Below are positions 1-10,996 of a stretch of DNA of 64,000 bases, one piece after another. Under the pieces are notes generated by a model. The model saw only the letters and a list, made by a program, of their open reading frames with translations. It searched no databases and was not told the origin of the DNA. Origin of the DNA: Anaeramoeba ignava (taxonomy: Eukaryota; Metamonada; Anaeramoebidae); the NCBI GenBank assembly GCA_028826165.1, contig JAPDFW010000056.1, positions 124,001 to 188,000 on the forward strand. Direction: 5' to 3'. Both the position numbers and the translations under genes were made by a program. Within the stretch, counting starts at the first letter, position 1. Every line of letters begins with the position of its first letter.

Positions 1-3000
1 GAAACAAGACTGTATTCAACTATAAATTTCCAAGTTTCAAGAAAACTTATACCCAAAATAAAAAGACACTTCGCAACGGGTCGCGCTGATTTCGCAGTGC
101 TTATTGAGCACGAAAACGAGTTCTGTCCCGGATTGTTGAAGTTGCACAAAAACTTCTTGGAAATCACAATATATGGGAAAAAGGAATCACAAAAATTTTT
201 ATATTTGGAAATTGCAAGAATAAAAAAGGAAGACGACCCAGTGGTTGATACAAAGATTGCGATTGAAATGCAGAATCGCAGCGCAGTTCGTCTTCAGACA
301 CAATCCCTGAGGAAAATGATAGAGGTTGTAAATTCACTTGAGATGTTCAAGTGGTATTTTGGGACTGATCCCGAAAATATCGCGATCCACGGCGAAATCA
401 TCGGGACGCAACTTGAAATTGAGGCTATTGCTGAGCGCGTTGCCGAGAAGAAATACGCAACGTTTTTTGTCTCTTATGCTCAGCAATCAACTGCCAAAGA
501 GAGAGCTATTCTCCGAATTGCATACTCTTCCTTGTCGTTGGTCAGCGCAGTCACATTCCACACAGTCATATCATTGACACCCCATAGTCCATCCCAAATC
601 TCCATTAGTTTCTCAGAAGAATCTTCCGTTGTTCTTTATACTTCAACAAGCGCAAAGTATCAACCGTTGACAATTTTTTGCAATTCAAAATCACAAAAAA
701 ATTTGATTGAAATTTGTTATCAAAAACTTGTCGCAATTCCCCAGGACAAAAAGGATCTCGCAACCCCTGCAAACATCCAGACGCGCAGATCTCTTTCCTT
801 GGTGAATCAATCACTTGGGCATCAATCGACGCCCAGAAAATCAACATTTACTACGCCATCATTATTATCCAATTCGTCGCCAATTCCGGCAGAAATCATA
901 CGTTATGTTGAATTTTCTCGCACATTCTCTCCAGTCGTCATCCAATCTCAATCCCATCTCGCCCTTTTCAACGAGGCTCTTCTCGACTCAGAATTCACCA
1001 CCTTCAGCGCAGATACTCTTGTATTAATACAGAACTCGCTTGCAAATTTAATCGACCAAAATAACTCCAAATCAAATGATTTAATTGTTAAAATAAAAGT
1101 AAATTTAATCGGCAAAGAAACAATCTCCTGCATCGCTGTTCTTGACAAAAAAAGCATTCTTTTCCATGAGGAGTTACTGAGCCAAATTGTGTTATTCCAG
1201 GCATCCTTGCCTTCTTCTGATTTGCGAGTGCTGTTGGATATTCGCAATCCACAAAGATTTGCAATTTTTTCAACAAAAAAAAAATTATTAATTTTCGAAA
1301 CACAAACTTCACAAGAAAGAGATATTCTCTCTAATATCATACTTCTGTTTGCGAGCGGATCATCGTTGATATCAGATCAACCAACAAACGATTCGCCGCA
1401 GCAGATGATCAAAATCCTGACTCCGTTGGCTGAAGAAATGCAGTTCAATCGGGAGAACCAAAAATCACGCAGCATTTTTTCAATAACAAAAGAGCACGCA
1501 ACTCCACCCACTCTCATCGCATCTCATCCTGTTCTTCTTGTGAACTCTTTCGGACAACGCGCAGAACATGCCACTATCATACTCGAACCCGAATATTTTA
1601 TGATCGAGCGTAAATCAACACGAAAAACAATAAGAAGAAAATACAGTCTATTTTCCAAACTCTTTCTTCTTGATCCTTTCCGCACACGGTTTTATATTGA
1701 TGATCTGCATCACATCGTGCTCGAATTCGCAGATCCCCAACGAAGATTAGGTTTTCTTTCCGATTTCTATTCTCATCGCGAAAAATATCTTTCTAGTTCA
1801 TTTCCCTTTATAGATCAAACACCATTGATTTTTAATTGTCAATTAAAAGTGAACAATCTCGAAAAACAAGCAACACTTTCTCTTCGATTCGACCGAATAG
1901 AATTCAACATCCTCGACTCATCATCTCCTTTCCATCCTCTTCGTTTCTCTTCTTCGCCATCTGTGTCTCGCAAGAATTCAATTTTGCGATCTGACCAATT
2001 TTTAACTCATCAGAACCAACTTAGCCAATCATCACTTGCTCTTGATTACTCTCAAGTCTTGACATGCGAAATGGAAAACGCCGCAAGCTCATTGGTTCGT
2101 CTTCATCTTGGAAAATCACGTCTTATTCGCATCGCCTTTTTTTCATCTGAGTTTGCTCGTCTTTTTGTTTACAGATTCAAAATGCTCACCTTTATATATT
2201 TAAATTCGCCCAAAATTTCCACTGTTTTATTTGCTTCTCCTTCACATCATTTTTTCGACAAATTCCTTGTAAAAATAATTCATAACGCAAAGAACCGTTC
2301 TCGTCCTTCTCAACACATTATGTTCAGAATTGGATATTTGATTGTTTTTAAACAAAATCTCGAACAAAAGAAAATTGATATTTCGGAATGTATAGTCTCT
2401 GTTTCATCTGAAAACCAGAAATCTTGCCATCTTAGATCTGATGTAGATCAAGATCATTTCGATATTGTTTTCGATGATACTTCACAACGCGATATATTTG
2501 TTGAAAGATTTAAAATTTTCCAAAATATTGAATCCTTTCTTGAAAATTATCATTTATTACAAAATGAAAATCCAAATCAAAATGAAAATCAAACTGAAAA
2601 TCAAACTGAAACCGAAAATCAAAATGAAACTGAAAACGATATTGAAAATGAAACTGAAACTTCTGAAATATTTTACAACAACCAAAATCAAAATTCAAAC
2701 AATGAAAATCAAAATCAAAATCAAGAAAATCTTTATAACTTAAGAAAAACTACTCAAAAATACAATTTAGAAATACTCTGGCCTAAAAAACAATCAAAAG
2801 GAACCATTGAATACGATCCTTTTACAATTACATTTAAAGAAGATGATGTATTTCATTCTGAATATTTTATTTCTGCTCAAGATTTCCATATTCGCTCCTC
2901 AAAAACCAAAGACATTGTGCAAATATCTCAAGAACAAAAAAACATTCTTTTCAAATTTCCAGATCCAAAAAATGTTGTATTATTGATTCAACAAATTAAG

Positions 3001-3270
3001 AGATATCGAAATCAACCAAAAGCAAAAGTTATTAAATCCCCGTTTTTCCAACTTAAAAATAAATTTGTTAAGATAAAGTTATTAAAAGGAAAATTGATTC
3101 AATTTCGATCAGAAAATGGATATATATTTGAAATGCAAAATTCAAAACTTTATTTAAATGAAGAGAATATGGAATTGATTTTAGGAGAAGAAGAAAAAGA
3201 AGATGAAAAAGTTGTTTTAAGATTTGTAACTCAATCAGATTATGAAAAATTTAGAAAGTGGATTAAATAA
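1..3270 (+). CDS. Large protein with repeated PH-like domains, 3' part only
   Basis: The reading frame is open from base 1 to the TAA at 3268-3270 (1089 codons visible). The gene therefore starts left of the window, and the GTG at 97 is not a real start. I do not recognise a named family. The protein looks like a string of similar modules of about 90-110 residues, each with alternating beta-strand-like segments and a final helix such as DPQRRLGFLSDFYSHRE, DTSQRDIFVERFKIF, DPKNVVLLIQQIKRYR or TQSDYEKFRKWIK. This is the layout of PH or PH-like domains; I count about six or seven. Near 2560-2730 a low-complexity N/Q/E/T linker separates modules. No signal peptide or membrane segment is visible. 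Codon use at 1-2400 is less AT-biased than in the last 700 bp. The PH reading is inference from pattern, not a database match. Confidence 0.7.
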   Translation, partial: ETRLYSTINFQVSRKLIPKIKRHFATGRADFAVLIEHENEFCPGLLKLHKNFLEITIYGKKESQKFLYLEIARIKKEDDPVVDTKIAIEMQNRSAVRLQTQSLRKMIEVVNSLEMFKWYFGTDPENIAIHGEIIGTQLEIEAIAERVAEKKYATFFVSYAQQSTAKERAILRIAYSSLSLVSAVTFHTVISLTPHSPSQISISFSEESSVVLYTSTSAKYQPLTIFCNSKSQKNLIEICYQKLVAIPQDKKDLATPANIQTRRSLSLVNQSLGHQSTPRKSTFTTPSLLSNSSPIPAEIIRYVEFSRTFSPVVIQSQSHLALFNEALLDSEFTTFSADTLVLIQNSLANLIDQNNSKSNDLIVKIKVNLIGKETISCIAVLDKKSILFHEELLSQIVLFQASLPSSDLRVLLDIRNPQRFAIFSTKKKLLIFETQTSQERDILSNIILLFASGSSLISDQPTNDSPQQMIKILTPLAEEMQFNRENQKSRSIFSITKEHATPPTLIASHPVLLVNSFGQRAEHATIILEPEYFMIERKSTRKTIRRKYSLFSKLFLLDPFRTRFYIDDLHHIVLEFADPQRRLGFLSDFYSHREKYLSSSFPFIDQTPLIFNCQLKVNNLEKQATLSLRFDRIEFNILDSSSPFHPLRFSSSPSVSRKNSILRSDQFLTHQNQLSQSSLALDYSQVLTCEMENAASSLVRLHLGKSRLIRIAFFSSEFARLFVYRFKMLTFIYLNSPKISTVLFASPSHHFFDKFLVKIIHNAKNRSRPSQHIMFRIGYLIVFKQNLEQKKIDISECIVSVSSENQKSCHLRSDVDQDHFDIVFDDTSQRDIFVERFKIFQNIESFLENYHLLQNENPNQNENQTENQTETENQNETENDIENETETSEIFYNNQNQNSNNENQNQNQENLYNLRKTTQKYNLEILWPKKQSKGTIEYDPFTITFKEDDVFHSEYFISAQDFHIRSSKTKDIVQISQEQKNILFKFPDPKNVVLLIQQIKRYRNQPKAKVIKSPFFQLKNKFVKIKLLKGKLIQFRSENGYIFEMQNSKLYLNEENMELILGEEEKEDEKVVLRFVTQSDYEKFRKWIK

Positions 3271-3284
3271 AAATTCGAAAGAAT

Positions 3285-3825
3285 TTAAATCAAAATTTAA
3301 AACAAAATTTAAAACAAAATTTAAAACAAAATTTAAAACAAAATTTAAAACAAAATTTAAAACAAAATTTAAAACGAAATTTAAAACAAAATTTAAATCA
3401 AAATTTAAATCAAAATTTAAAACGAAATTTAAAACAAAATTTAAAACAAAATTTAAAACAAAATTTAAAACAAAATTTAAAACAAAATTTAAAACAAAAT
3501 TTAAAACAAAATTTAAAACAAAATTTAAAACAAATTTTAAAACAAAATTTAAAACAAAATTTAAAACAAAATTTAAAACAAAATTTAAAACAAAATTTAA
3601 AACAAAATTTAAAACAAAATTTAAAACAAAATTTAAAACAAAATTTAAAAAAATTTTAAAACAAAATTTAAAACGAAATTTAAAACAAAATTTAAAACAA
3701 AATTTAAAACAAAATTTAAAACAAAATTTAAATCAAAATTTAAAACAAAATTTAAAACAGAATTTAAATCAAAATTTAAAACAAAATTTAAAACGGAATT
3801 TAAAACAAAATTTAAAACAAAATAA
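3285..3825. repeat. 12-bp satellite, unit TTTAAAACAAAA
   Basis: About 45 tandem copies of a 12-mer start right after the stop codon of the upstream gene, with scattered single-base variants (acg, tca, cag for aca). Because 12 is a multiple of 3 all frames stay open, giving a spurious FKTK-repeat reading frame. Confidence 0.95.
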
Positions 3826-3869
3826 AATAATTGTTTTTTTAAAAAATAAAAATTTTGAAAACTAAACAT

Positions 3870-5015
3870 TTAATTTAATAATTGATTTAATAATTAATTT
3901 AATAATTAATTTAATAATTAATTTAATATTTAATTTAATAATTGATTTAATTATTAATTTAATAATTAATTTAATAATTAATTTAATAATTAATTTAATA
4001 ATTGATTTAATAATTAATTTAATAATTAATTTAATAATTAATTTAATAATTGATTTAATAATTAATTTAATAATTAATTTAATAATTAATTTAATAATTA
4101 ATTTAATAATTAATTTAATAATTAATTTAATAATTAATTTAATAATTAATTTAATATTTAATTTTAATTAATTTTAATAATTTAATAATTGATTTAATTA
4201 TTAATTTAATAATTTAATAATTGATTTAATATTTAATTTAATAATTAATTTAATAATAATTAATTTAATAATTGATTTAATAATCAATTTAATATTTAAT
4301 TTAATAATTAATTTAATAATTAATTTAATAATTAATTTATTTAATAATTAATTTAATAATTAATTTAATATTTAATTTAATAATTAATTTAATATTTAAT
4401 TTAATAATTTTTAATATTTAATAATTAATTTTAATATTTAATTTTATTTAATTTAATAATTAATTTTAATAATTAATTTAATAATTTAATAATTATTTAA
4501 CCAAATCAATTTAATAATAAATTTAATAATTAATTTAATAATTAATTTAATAATTAATTTAATAATTAATTTAATAATTATTTTAATAATTAATTTAATA
4601 TTTAATTTAATAATTAATTTAATAAATTAATTTAATAATTAATTTAATAATTAATTTAATAATTAATTTTTAATTTAATATTTGATTTAATATTTAATTT
4701 AATAATTAATTTAATAATTAATTTAATAATTAATTTTAATAATTGATTTAATAATCAATTTAATAATTAATTTAATAATTTAATAATAATAATTAATTTA
4801 ATAATTAATTTAATATTTAATTTAATAATTGATTTAATAATTAATTTAATAATTGATTTAATAATTAATTTAATAATTAATTTAATAATTAATTTAATAA
4901 TTAATTTAATAATTAATTTAATAATTAATTTAATAATTAATTTAATAATTAATTTAATAATTAATTTAATAATTGATTTAATAATTGATTTAATAATTAA
5001 TTTGATAATTGATTT
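3870..5015. repeat. 12-bp satellite, unit TTAATAATTAAT
   Basis: About 1.1 kb of a second 12-mer, more degenerate in the middle (4160-4500) and very regular at both ends. Nothing coding is seen. It separates the first gene from the convergent profilin gene. Confidence 0.95.
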
Positions 5016-5249
5016 TGTTTTGTTGTTTTAAAGAATAAAGAAGTAAAAATTATGTGGTAATTCTTTCTGCTAGTTTATTGTGGAGAGATTTGAAAAAAAA
5101 CGAACAGAAACAAAGAAAGAATTTGAAAGAAAAACCAAATTGTTATTTTCGAATGAAAAAAAAAATTTCTGTTTTGATTTGAAAGAAAAAAGAAGAAAAA
5201 AAAAAAAGGGAGAAGTATCAAAGAAAAAGAAAAAAAAAGGGAAAAAGAT

Positions 5250-6120
5250 TTAATATCCTTGTTCTTTCATCCAATCAGTAAATTGACCAACAACTTTATT
5301 AGCATTACCAGGTTGAATTTCACCTTCATAAACACCAACAATAACAGATTGATTTGATTTTTGGCAAACAATTCCTCCATTTGTGCTTTTGCCAGCAACG
5401 AGATCATCAAGAGCTCTAACACAAGTATATTTTACTCCATTAGCTCTGACTCCATTTGCATAAAGTGATGATCCATCAGCGAATCCAGCAACAATTGCTT
5501 TAATTTCTGTTGCGGTGATGTTGAAATTTGCTGATTTTGCCCAGACTGATCCATCTAATCCGCAAATTGCTGCTTGTGTTAACTATATTTTATTTTAATA
5601 TTTTAATTTAATTATTAATTATTATTTTAATTATTATTATTATTTTAATAAATATTTAATTTAATTATTATTTTAAATATTATTTTAATTATTATTTTAA
5701 TTATATTATAATTATTATTTTAAATATTAATTTAATTATTATTTTAAATATTTAATTTAATTATTATTTTAAATATTAATTAAATTATTATTTTAATTAT
5801 TATTTTTATTATTATTTTAAATATATTATTATTTTAATTATTATTTTAATTATTAATTTAATTAAGAAAAAAAAAAGCGAAAAATTTTTTTAATTAAGAA
5901 ATTAAATTAAATTAAAAAATGAAAAAAAAAAAGAAAAAAATTTTTTTAATAAAGAAAAATAAAAAGATTCAAAAATAACTCAATTAAAATTTTGAATTAA
6001 ATATTGAATTTAAATTTTGAATTAAAATATTGAATTAAATTTAAAATTTAAAATTTTGTAATTTCTATTTACATGTCCTGTTCCAACAAGATTACTATCA
6101 ACATATCCTTGCCAACTCAT
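5250..6120 (-). CDS. Profilin (2 exons)
   Basis: Actin-monomer-binding protein that controls filament growth and binds poly-proline and phosphoinositides in the cytoplasm. Exon 1 is 6073-6120 (ATG at 6120) and exon 2 is 5250-5582; the 490-bp intron starts GTAAAT and ends ATATAG. The spliced protein is 126 residues, the normal size for amoeba profilins. It opens with MSWQGYVDSNLVGTGH, continues with the family segment ICGLDGSVWA (exon 2), and ends in a typical amphipathic helix, QFTDWMKEQGY. A KSTNGGIVCQKS stretch matches the beta-turn before the last strands. The intron is an ATTATTTTAATT-type satellite. The gene has no long single open frame because of the intron position. The upstream region lacks the T-rich element seen at most neighbours. 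Confidence 0.95.
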
Positions 6121-7467
6121 GATTATTACTGTTTATTCATAATGATGAGTAAGAAAGAGGGATATTTTTATATAATTTTGTTTTGTAAAAATATATTTTT
6201 TTTTTTAAATTAAATTAAATAAAATAAAATTAATTTATTTTAATTAAATAAAATTAATTATGCAAAAAAAAAATATGATTTGTAAATTATATTATTTATA
6301 TATTTGTGTTTATATTTTTATTTAATTTATTATTTTATGTGTGTTTTGCAATATATTTTAAATATTTTTTTTAATTTTAATTACCTTTTTTATTATTAAA
6401 ATAGTTTTTTTTTTTTTTTTAAGTAAAAAAAAATGATCGATTTTAATTTTTTTTTTTTTGTTTTAAATTAAAAAATTTTTTTATTTTAAAGAAGGCAAAA
6501 AAAAAATTTTTTAATTTAATTTAATTAATTATTTTTCAATTTTGCATTTAATTTATTATTTTAATTTTATTTTTATGCCTAAAGTTAATTAATTTTTATT
6601 AATTTTTATTTTGGAATTTTAACAAAAAGAAATTAAAAAAAAATAATAATTACAAATAAATTTAAATAAATTAGTAATTTTGACAATTTTTTTTTATTTT
6701 TAATTTTTAATAAAGATTTTCTTTTTCTTTTTCTTTTTTTTTTTAATTTAATAATTTGATCAATCATTTTATTTATTAAATGAATTATTTTATTTTGAAA
6801 TTAAAATGATCTTGTTTTATTTAATTTATTTATTAAATGAATTATTTCGAAATTAAAATGATCTTGTTTTATTTTATTTTATTAATTTAATTTTAATTTT
6901 CGAATTTTTAATTAATTTAATGAATTATTTCGAAATTAAAATGATCTTGTTTTATTTAATTTATTAAATGAATTATTTTATTTTATTTTATTAATCATTT
7001 TAAATTATTTTTAGGGGAGAAGGAAAATTTTTGAAGTGTTTAAATTAAAAATTAAATTAATTTTTATTTTATAAAATAAAAGAGAAAAATTTTTTTTTTT
7101 TCCTCTTTTCTTTTATTTTATAAAATCCAAATAAAAAAGTGGATCAAAAAATTAAATTTTTTTATTTTTTTATTTTGTAATGTTTTTCAAAAACAAAATA
7201 TATTGAAAAAGTTTCATTTTTCTCTTTTTTTTTTTGCTGAAAAGAAAATAAATTAAAAAAATAAGATATAAGCAAAATTGAAATTTATTTAAAAAGTTAT
7301 ATTTTATATTTTGTTTTATTTTTAATTTGTTTTTATTATTTTTGATTTTACCTTTTATTTTCATTCTCTTTTTGTTGTTTTTTGTTTTAGATATTTTTTT
7401 TTTGATTATCATCTTCTTCTTGATTTTCGATCCACTTTTATAAAAATTTTAAATTTTAATTTTAAAT
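6121..7467. other. AT-rich intergenic region
   Basis: No credible gene. It is poly-A/T-rich sequence between the profilin and Tat-SF1-like genes. A small Lys/Asn-rich open frame on the minus strand at 7170-7412 looks like chance AT-rich sequence. A short repeated module lies at 6770-6990. Confidence 0.7.
6770..6990. repeat. Short tandem module with ATTAAAATGATCTTGTTTTA
   Basis: The string GAAATTAAAATGATCTTG followed by TTTTATTT and a TTAAATGAATTATT segment occurs three times at irregular spacing of about 50-85 bp. It is more complex than the simple satellites elsewhere in the window. Confidence 0.75.
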
Positions 7468-8966
7468 TTAAATTTTAATTTTAATTTTAAAACAAACTTT
7501 GCCAAATATTTTAACACGTTCTTCTTGTGAAGCTTTAGAAGGATCTCTTTTATAAACAGTACCATCCCAAACAGAAGCAATAACTCTCCGTGAATCAAAC
7601 CATCTTCCATTAAGCGCAAGCACACATTTCTGAGCATGAGACTCATTAGCAAAACGGATCATAACTACACCTTCTGGCTCTTTCTAAAAAAAAAAGAAGA
7701 AAAAAAAGAAAGAACCAAAAAATTGCCGGACAATAACGGAAATGAGGAAAAAAATTTTTTTAAACCGATCAAATCAATCCAAAAAAAAAATAGCAATAAA
7801 TATAATATTTTTTTTTTTGGAAAATAAGGGTCTAAAAAAGATCAAATCAGATAGCAAACATCGCAAATTATAATTTCGTTAACGATCCCGAAATTCCGGC
7901 ATTCTTCCGAAATTTCATCTTCAAGCGCGACAACGTCTTGAGTTGTCTGAACTTCATCTGGACGGAACATGTGCTTCAGAACAACGGTACGCTCCATTTT
8001 CTTTGCGAACTTCTCTCGTTTTTGGGCCTCTTTGGGATCTTCTCCAAGAAGATAATCCCATGAAAGATCAGGATTTTCTTGTTTTTTTGCTCGTGTTTTT
8101 GTTTTGGAACGTTTGGTTTCATTCCTCATTTCTTGTGGTTCACTATCTGCACGGGTGATGCGAATTGGCCAGTTCGCTCTTATCTCGCTCCCATCGAGTA
8201 TATAAAGTGCATTATCAAGTGACTGAGGCATAGCATACTTTAATTCAGCCCCGCTTTTATCCTGTTCAGAGCTATCGTAAATGATTTTTATCTCGGGTTT
8301 TTTTGTCTCCTCATTCTTCTCGATGATTCCGCATTTGCTAAAATGCTTGTAAATCTCCTCCACACTTATATCTCTTGGAAGACCGGTTATTCTTGCAATT
8401 GTTTTTGATTTGTTATTTTTTTCTTTTGAATTTTCAATTGTATTTCCAGTTGATTTTTTTTTATCAATCCGTTGGAGTTTTTTAACCCCAAAATATTCAT
8501 CCACGCGCTTTTGGATTTCTTGTTCATCTCCGTTTGTTTTTTGTTCTTCTTCTACTTTTTCATTTGTTTTTTTTTCTTGATTTTGTTCTTTTCTTTTTAA
8601 GTTTTTTCTTTTTGTATGTTTGCTTTTTTGCTGATAAATTTGTTGTTGGTTTTCTATAAGCTGGTTTGTTACAGCAGGAACCCACATATTTGTTTTGGGA
8701 TCAAATTCTAATTGTGGGTCTTGTTGTGTTTGTTTTGTTGTTTCTTCTTTTTGTTGTGTTTGTTTTGTTGTTTCTTCTTTTTGTTGTGTTTTTTTGTTTT
8801 TTTCTTGCGTCATATTTGGTTTTGCTTTAATTGGATCTTTGATTATTGTTGTTTCTTTTGCTTCGTTTTTTGTATTGGAATAGAAATGTGCAACTTGTTT
8901 TTGTAGTGATTGTTTTCGATGGGATGATTTGTTCAATTTAAGTGAAATTTTATTTGGTATTGACAT
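7468..8966 (-). CDS. Tat-SF1/Cus2-like U2 snRNP-associated splicing factor (2 exons)
   Basis: Likely a nuclear factor that binds SF3b/U2 snRNA before spliceosome assembly. Exon 1 is 7860-8966, exon 2 is 7468-7683; the 176-bp intron is GTTTGC...TTTTAG, phase 0. The spliced protein has 440 residues. The N-terminus is Lys/Gln/Glu-rich and low-complexity with a short FDPKTNMWVP segment like the acidic/aromatic stretch of Tat-SF1. RRM1 lies near residues 190-275 (ITGLPRDISVEEIYKHF). The second RRM, a U2AF-homology motif, is split by the intron: RTVVLKHMFRPDE in exon 1, then VVMIRFANESHAQ and ALNGRWFDSRRV in exon 2. RWF matches the R-x-F ligand-binding signature. The last residues (KIKIKI) run into AT-rich sequence, so the exact stop may include drift. 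A T-rich element lies 25 bp upstream of the ATG. Confidence 0.88.
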
Positions 8967-8990
8967 TTTAAAAATGAAAATGAAAGAAAA

Positions 8991-9013
8991 AAATGAAAAA
9001 AATGAAAAAATTT
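8991..9013 (-). promoter_or_regulatory. T-rich upstream element (Tat-SF1-like gene)
   Basis: Read on the minus strand this is AAATTTTTTCATTTTTTTCA, then TTT, ending 25 bp before the ATG. The same element recurs upstream of many genes here. A promoter or leader role is inferred from recurrence and position only. Confidence 0.5.
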
Positions 9014-9128
9014 AGAAATTAAATAATTAAATAAAATTTGTTCCACTTTTTTATTATTAGAAAATATTTAATCAATTTAAAAAAAAAAATTATTTAAAAA
9101 ATATTAATATTTAGTTTTTGTTTAAATT

Positions 9129-10868
9129 TTAAACTTTAATTTTTGGAAGAGGATTAGTAACAACTTTTGTTTCTTGTTTAATTTTTCGAAGATAAGCATA
9201 AATAAAAGATCCACCAATACATAAAATAACACCAATAGCATTAAGTAAAGAGACTTCATTTCCAAAAAGCAATGCACCAAGAACTGTTTGCAAAGATCCT
9301 TTTAAACTTCCAACAATCATATGTGTTAATGGAGATGTGTGTTTTACTTGAAGAACAGTTGCAAAACTTAAAAGAAATGCAAGACTAGTTGATATTAAAA
9401 TCAATAAAATAAATGAGAATGAAAAATATTCTTTGATTTTTTCAACTGAAATTTCTTCTGAAAGTAAAACAAAAGGAAATAGTAATCCAATAGCAAGAGT
9501 GTTATTATAAATCATTAATTCTCTATTTAAAATAATCAATTAGTCCTTTTTTTATTGATTTGAAATCAATTATTATTTATTTACCCATTACTAAATTTTT
9601 TTTTCTCTTCTTCTTCATTGGGATTATTTTCATCTTCTTTATTTTCTAAACTTTGTTTCATTACAATAGGATATAATGCTGAAAGAAAACTTGCAATCAA
9701 TCCAAATACAAATCCTTGCCATGAAAATTTTACTTCCCCAACACTTCCAAGAATATATCCAAGAGTCACAATAATACAAGCTTTAATAATAGAAAAATCA
9801 GTTTTTTGACCAAGAAGAAAATAACTGAGTGAAACATTAAATACGATATGCATTGAACGTGCAATCTATCAAATATTAAATAATAATATTAAATAATAAT
9901 ATTAAATAATAATATTAAATAATAATATTAAATAATAATATTAAATAATAATATTAAATAATAATATTAAATAATAATATTAAATAATAATATTAAATAA
10001 TAAATAATAAATAATAATATTAAATAATAATATTAAATAATAATATTATTAAATAATAATATTATTAAATAATATTATTAAATAATAATATTAAATAATA
10101 ATATTAAATAATAATATTAAATAATAATATTAAATAATAATATTAAATAATAATATTAAATAATAATCTTAAATAATATTATTAAATAATATTAATAATA
10201 ATAATAAATAAATAATAATAAATAATCTTAAATAATATTAAATAAATAATATTAAATAAATAATATTAAATAATAATATTAAATAATAATATTAAATAAT
10301 AATATTAAATAATAATATTAAATAATAATAAATAATCTTAAATAATATTAAATAATAATATTAAATAATAATATTAAATATTAATATTAAATAATAATAA
10401 TAAATAATAATATTAAATAATCTTAAATAATATTAAATAATAATAATAAATAATAATATTAAATAATCCTACAACAAAAAATGAAGCTGCAACATGCTTT
10501 AAACAATAATTTCCAAATATAATCATTGCTGCAAACACAAATGATAATTTAAAAATTTTTTTACAACGTTCAAACTCAATTTTAAAAGGAGGAATAAAAT
10601 CAAATAAAGGATTTGTTTTTCCAGCTTCTCCAACAAAATAAAGAATAACTGAAGTACCAATAGATTGTAACCAAGTCATAAAAATTGGACCAGGACGTAT
10701 TTTTGAGTAACTTAATAAATACTTGTTTAAAAAAACCATTGTTATTGAAACAGAACAATAAAATGTAACAACTGCAAATACTGTTTTTCTAAAAATAATA
10801 ATTTTATTTTTTATTTTATTTAGATTATTTTTTTTAAATTTTGCAGTTTTAAACTTGAATTTTTGCAT
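9129..10868 (-). CDS. GDP-fucose-transporter-like nucleotide-sugar transporter, SLC35C1 family (3 exons)
   Basis: Multi-pass Golgi/ER membrane protein of the triose-phosphate/nucleotide-sugar transporter superfamily, probably importing GDP-fucose for glycosylation. Exon 1 is 10473-10868, exon 2 9585-9865, exon 3 9129-9522. Introns of 607 and 62 bp have GT/AG ends and compatible phases. The spliced length is 356 residues (human SLC35C1 has 364). Family marks are ITMVFLNKYLL in the first membrane helix, IFGNYCLKHVAASFFV, IARSMHIVFNVSLSYFLLG across the exon 1/2 junction, IYNNTLAIGLLFPF, and HTSPLTHMIVG near the C-terminus. About ten hydrophobic helices can be traced. An acidic loop (EDENNPNEEEEKKK) ends exon 2. 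The N-terminal 30 residues are low-complexity, and a further small intron at about 10797-10853 is possible. It is divergent with the Chk2-like gene. Confidence 0.85.
9870..10465. repeat. 13-bp satellite filling SLC35C1-like intron 1, unit AAATAATAATATT
   Basis: Nearly the whole first intron of the transporter gene is this repeat, with local 10-12 bp variants. It runs almost to both splice sites (GTAGGATTATTTAA at the 5' end on the minus strand). Confidence 0.9.
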
Positions 10869-10907
10869 TTGAATACAAACATTTTATGTTGATCCATTAT
10901 TAAAAAT

Positions 10908-10927
10908 AAAATGAAAAAATGAAAATT
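10908..10927 (-). promoter_or_regulatory. T-rich upstream element, transporter side
   Basis: Minus-strand AAATTTTCATTTTTTCATTT, 40 bp upstream of the transporter ATG. It is arranged back to back with the plus-strand copy at 10941-10968, so the 128-bp spacer looks like a bidirectional promoter. Confidence 0.45.
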
Positions 10928-10940
10928 TGAAAATTTAAAA

Positions 10941-10968
10941 AAAATTTTTTTTCATTTTTTTCATTTTC
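10941..10968 (+). promoter_or_regulatory. T-rich upstream element, kinase side
   Basis: AAAATTTTTTTTCATTTTTT followed by TCATTTTC, 29 bp before the Chk2-like ATG at 10997. It is close to the copies upstream of the DOCK, KAE1, RhoGAP and BTB-TLDc genes. Confidence 0.5.
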
Positions 10969-10996
10969 TTTCTTCTTTGAATTTCTTTTTTTTTTA

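Noticed and set aside
97-108. GTG at 97 as the start of the first gene
   Set aside because: The frame is open to base 1 and GTG is not a usual eukaryotic start; the gene is simply cut by the window.
3242-3869. FKTK-repeat protein on the plus strand and FVLN-repeat on the minus strand
   Set aside because: 12-bp satellite with period divisible by three; no complexity and no conserved part.
3870-5015. CRISPR-like array
   Set aside because: Repeats are contiguous with no unique spacers; a eukaryotic satellite.
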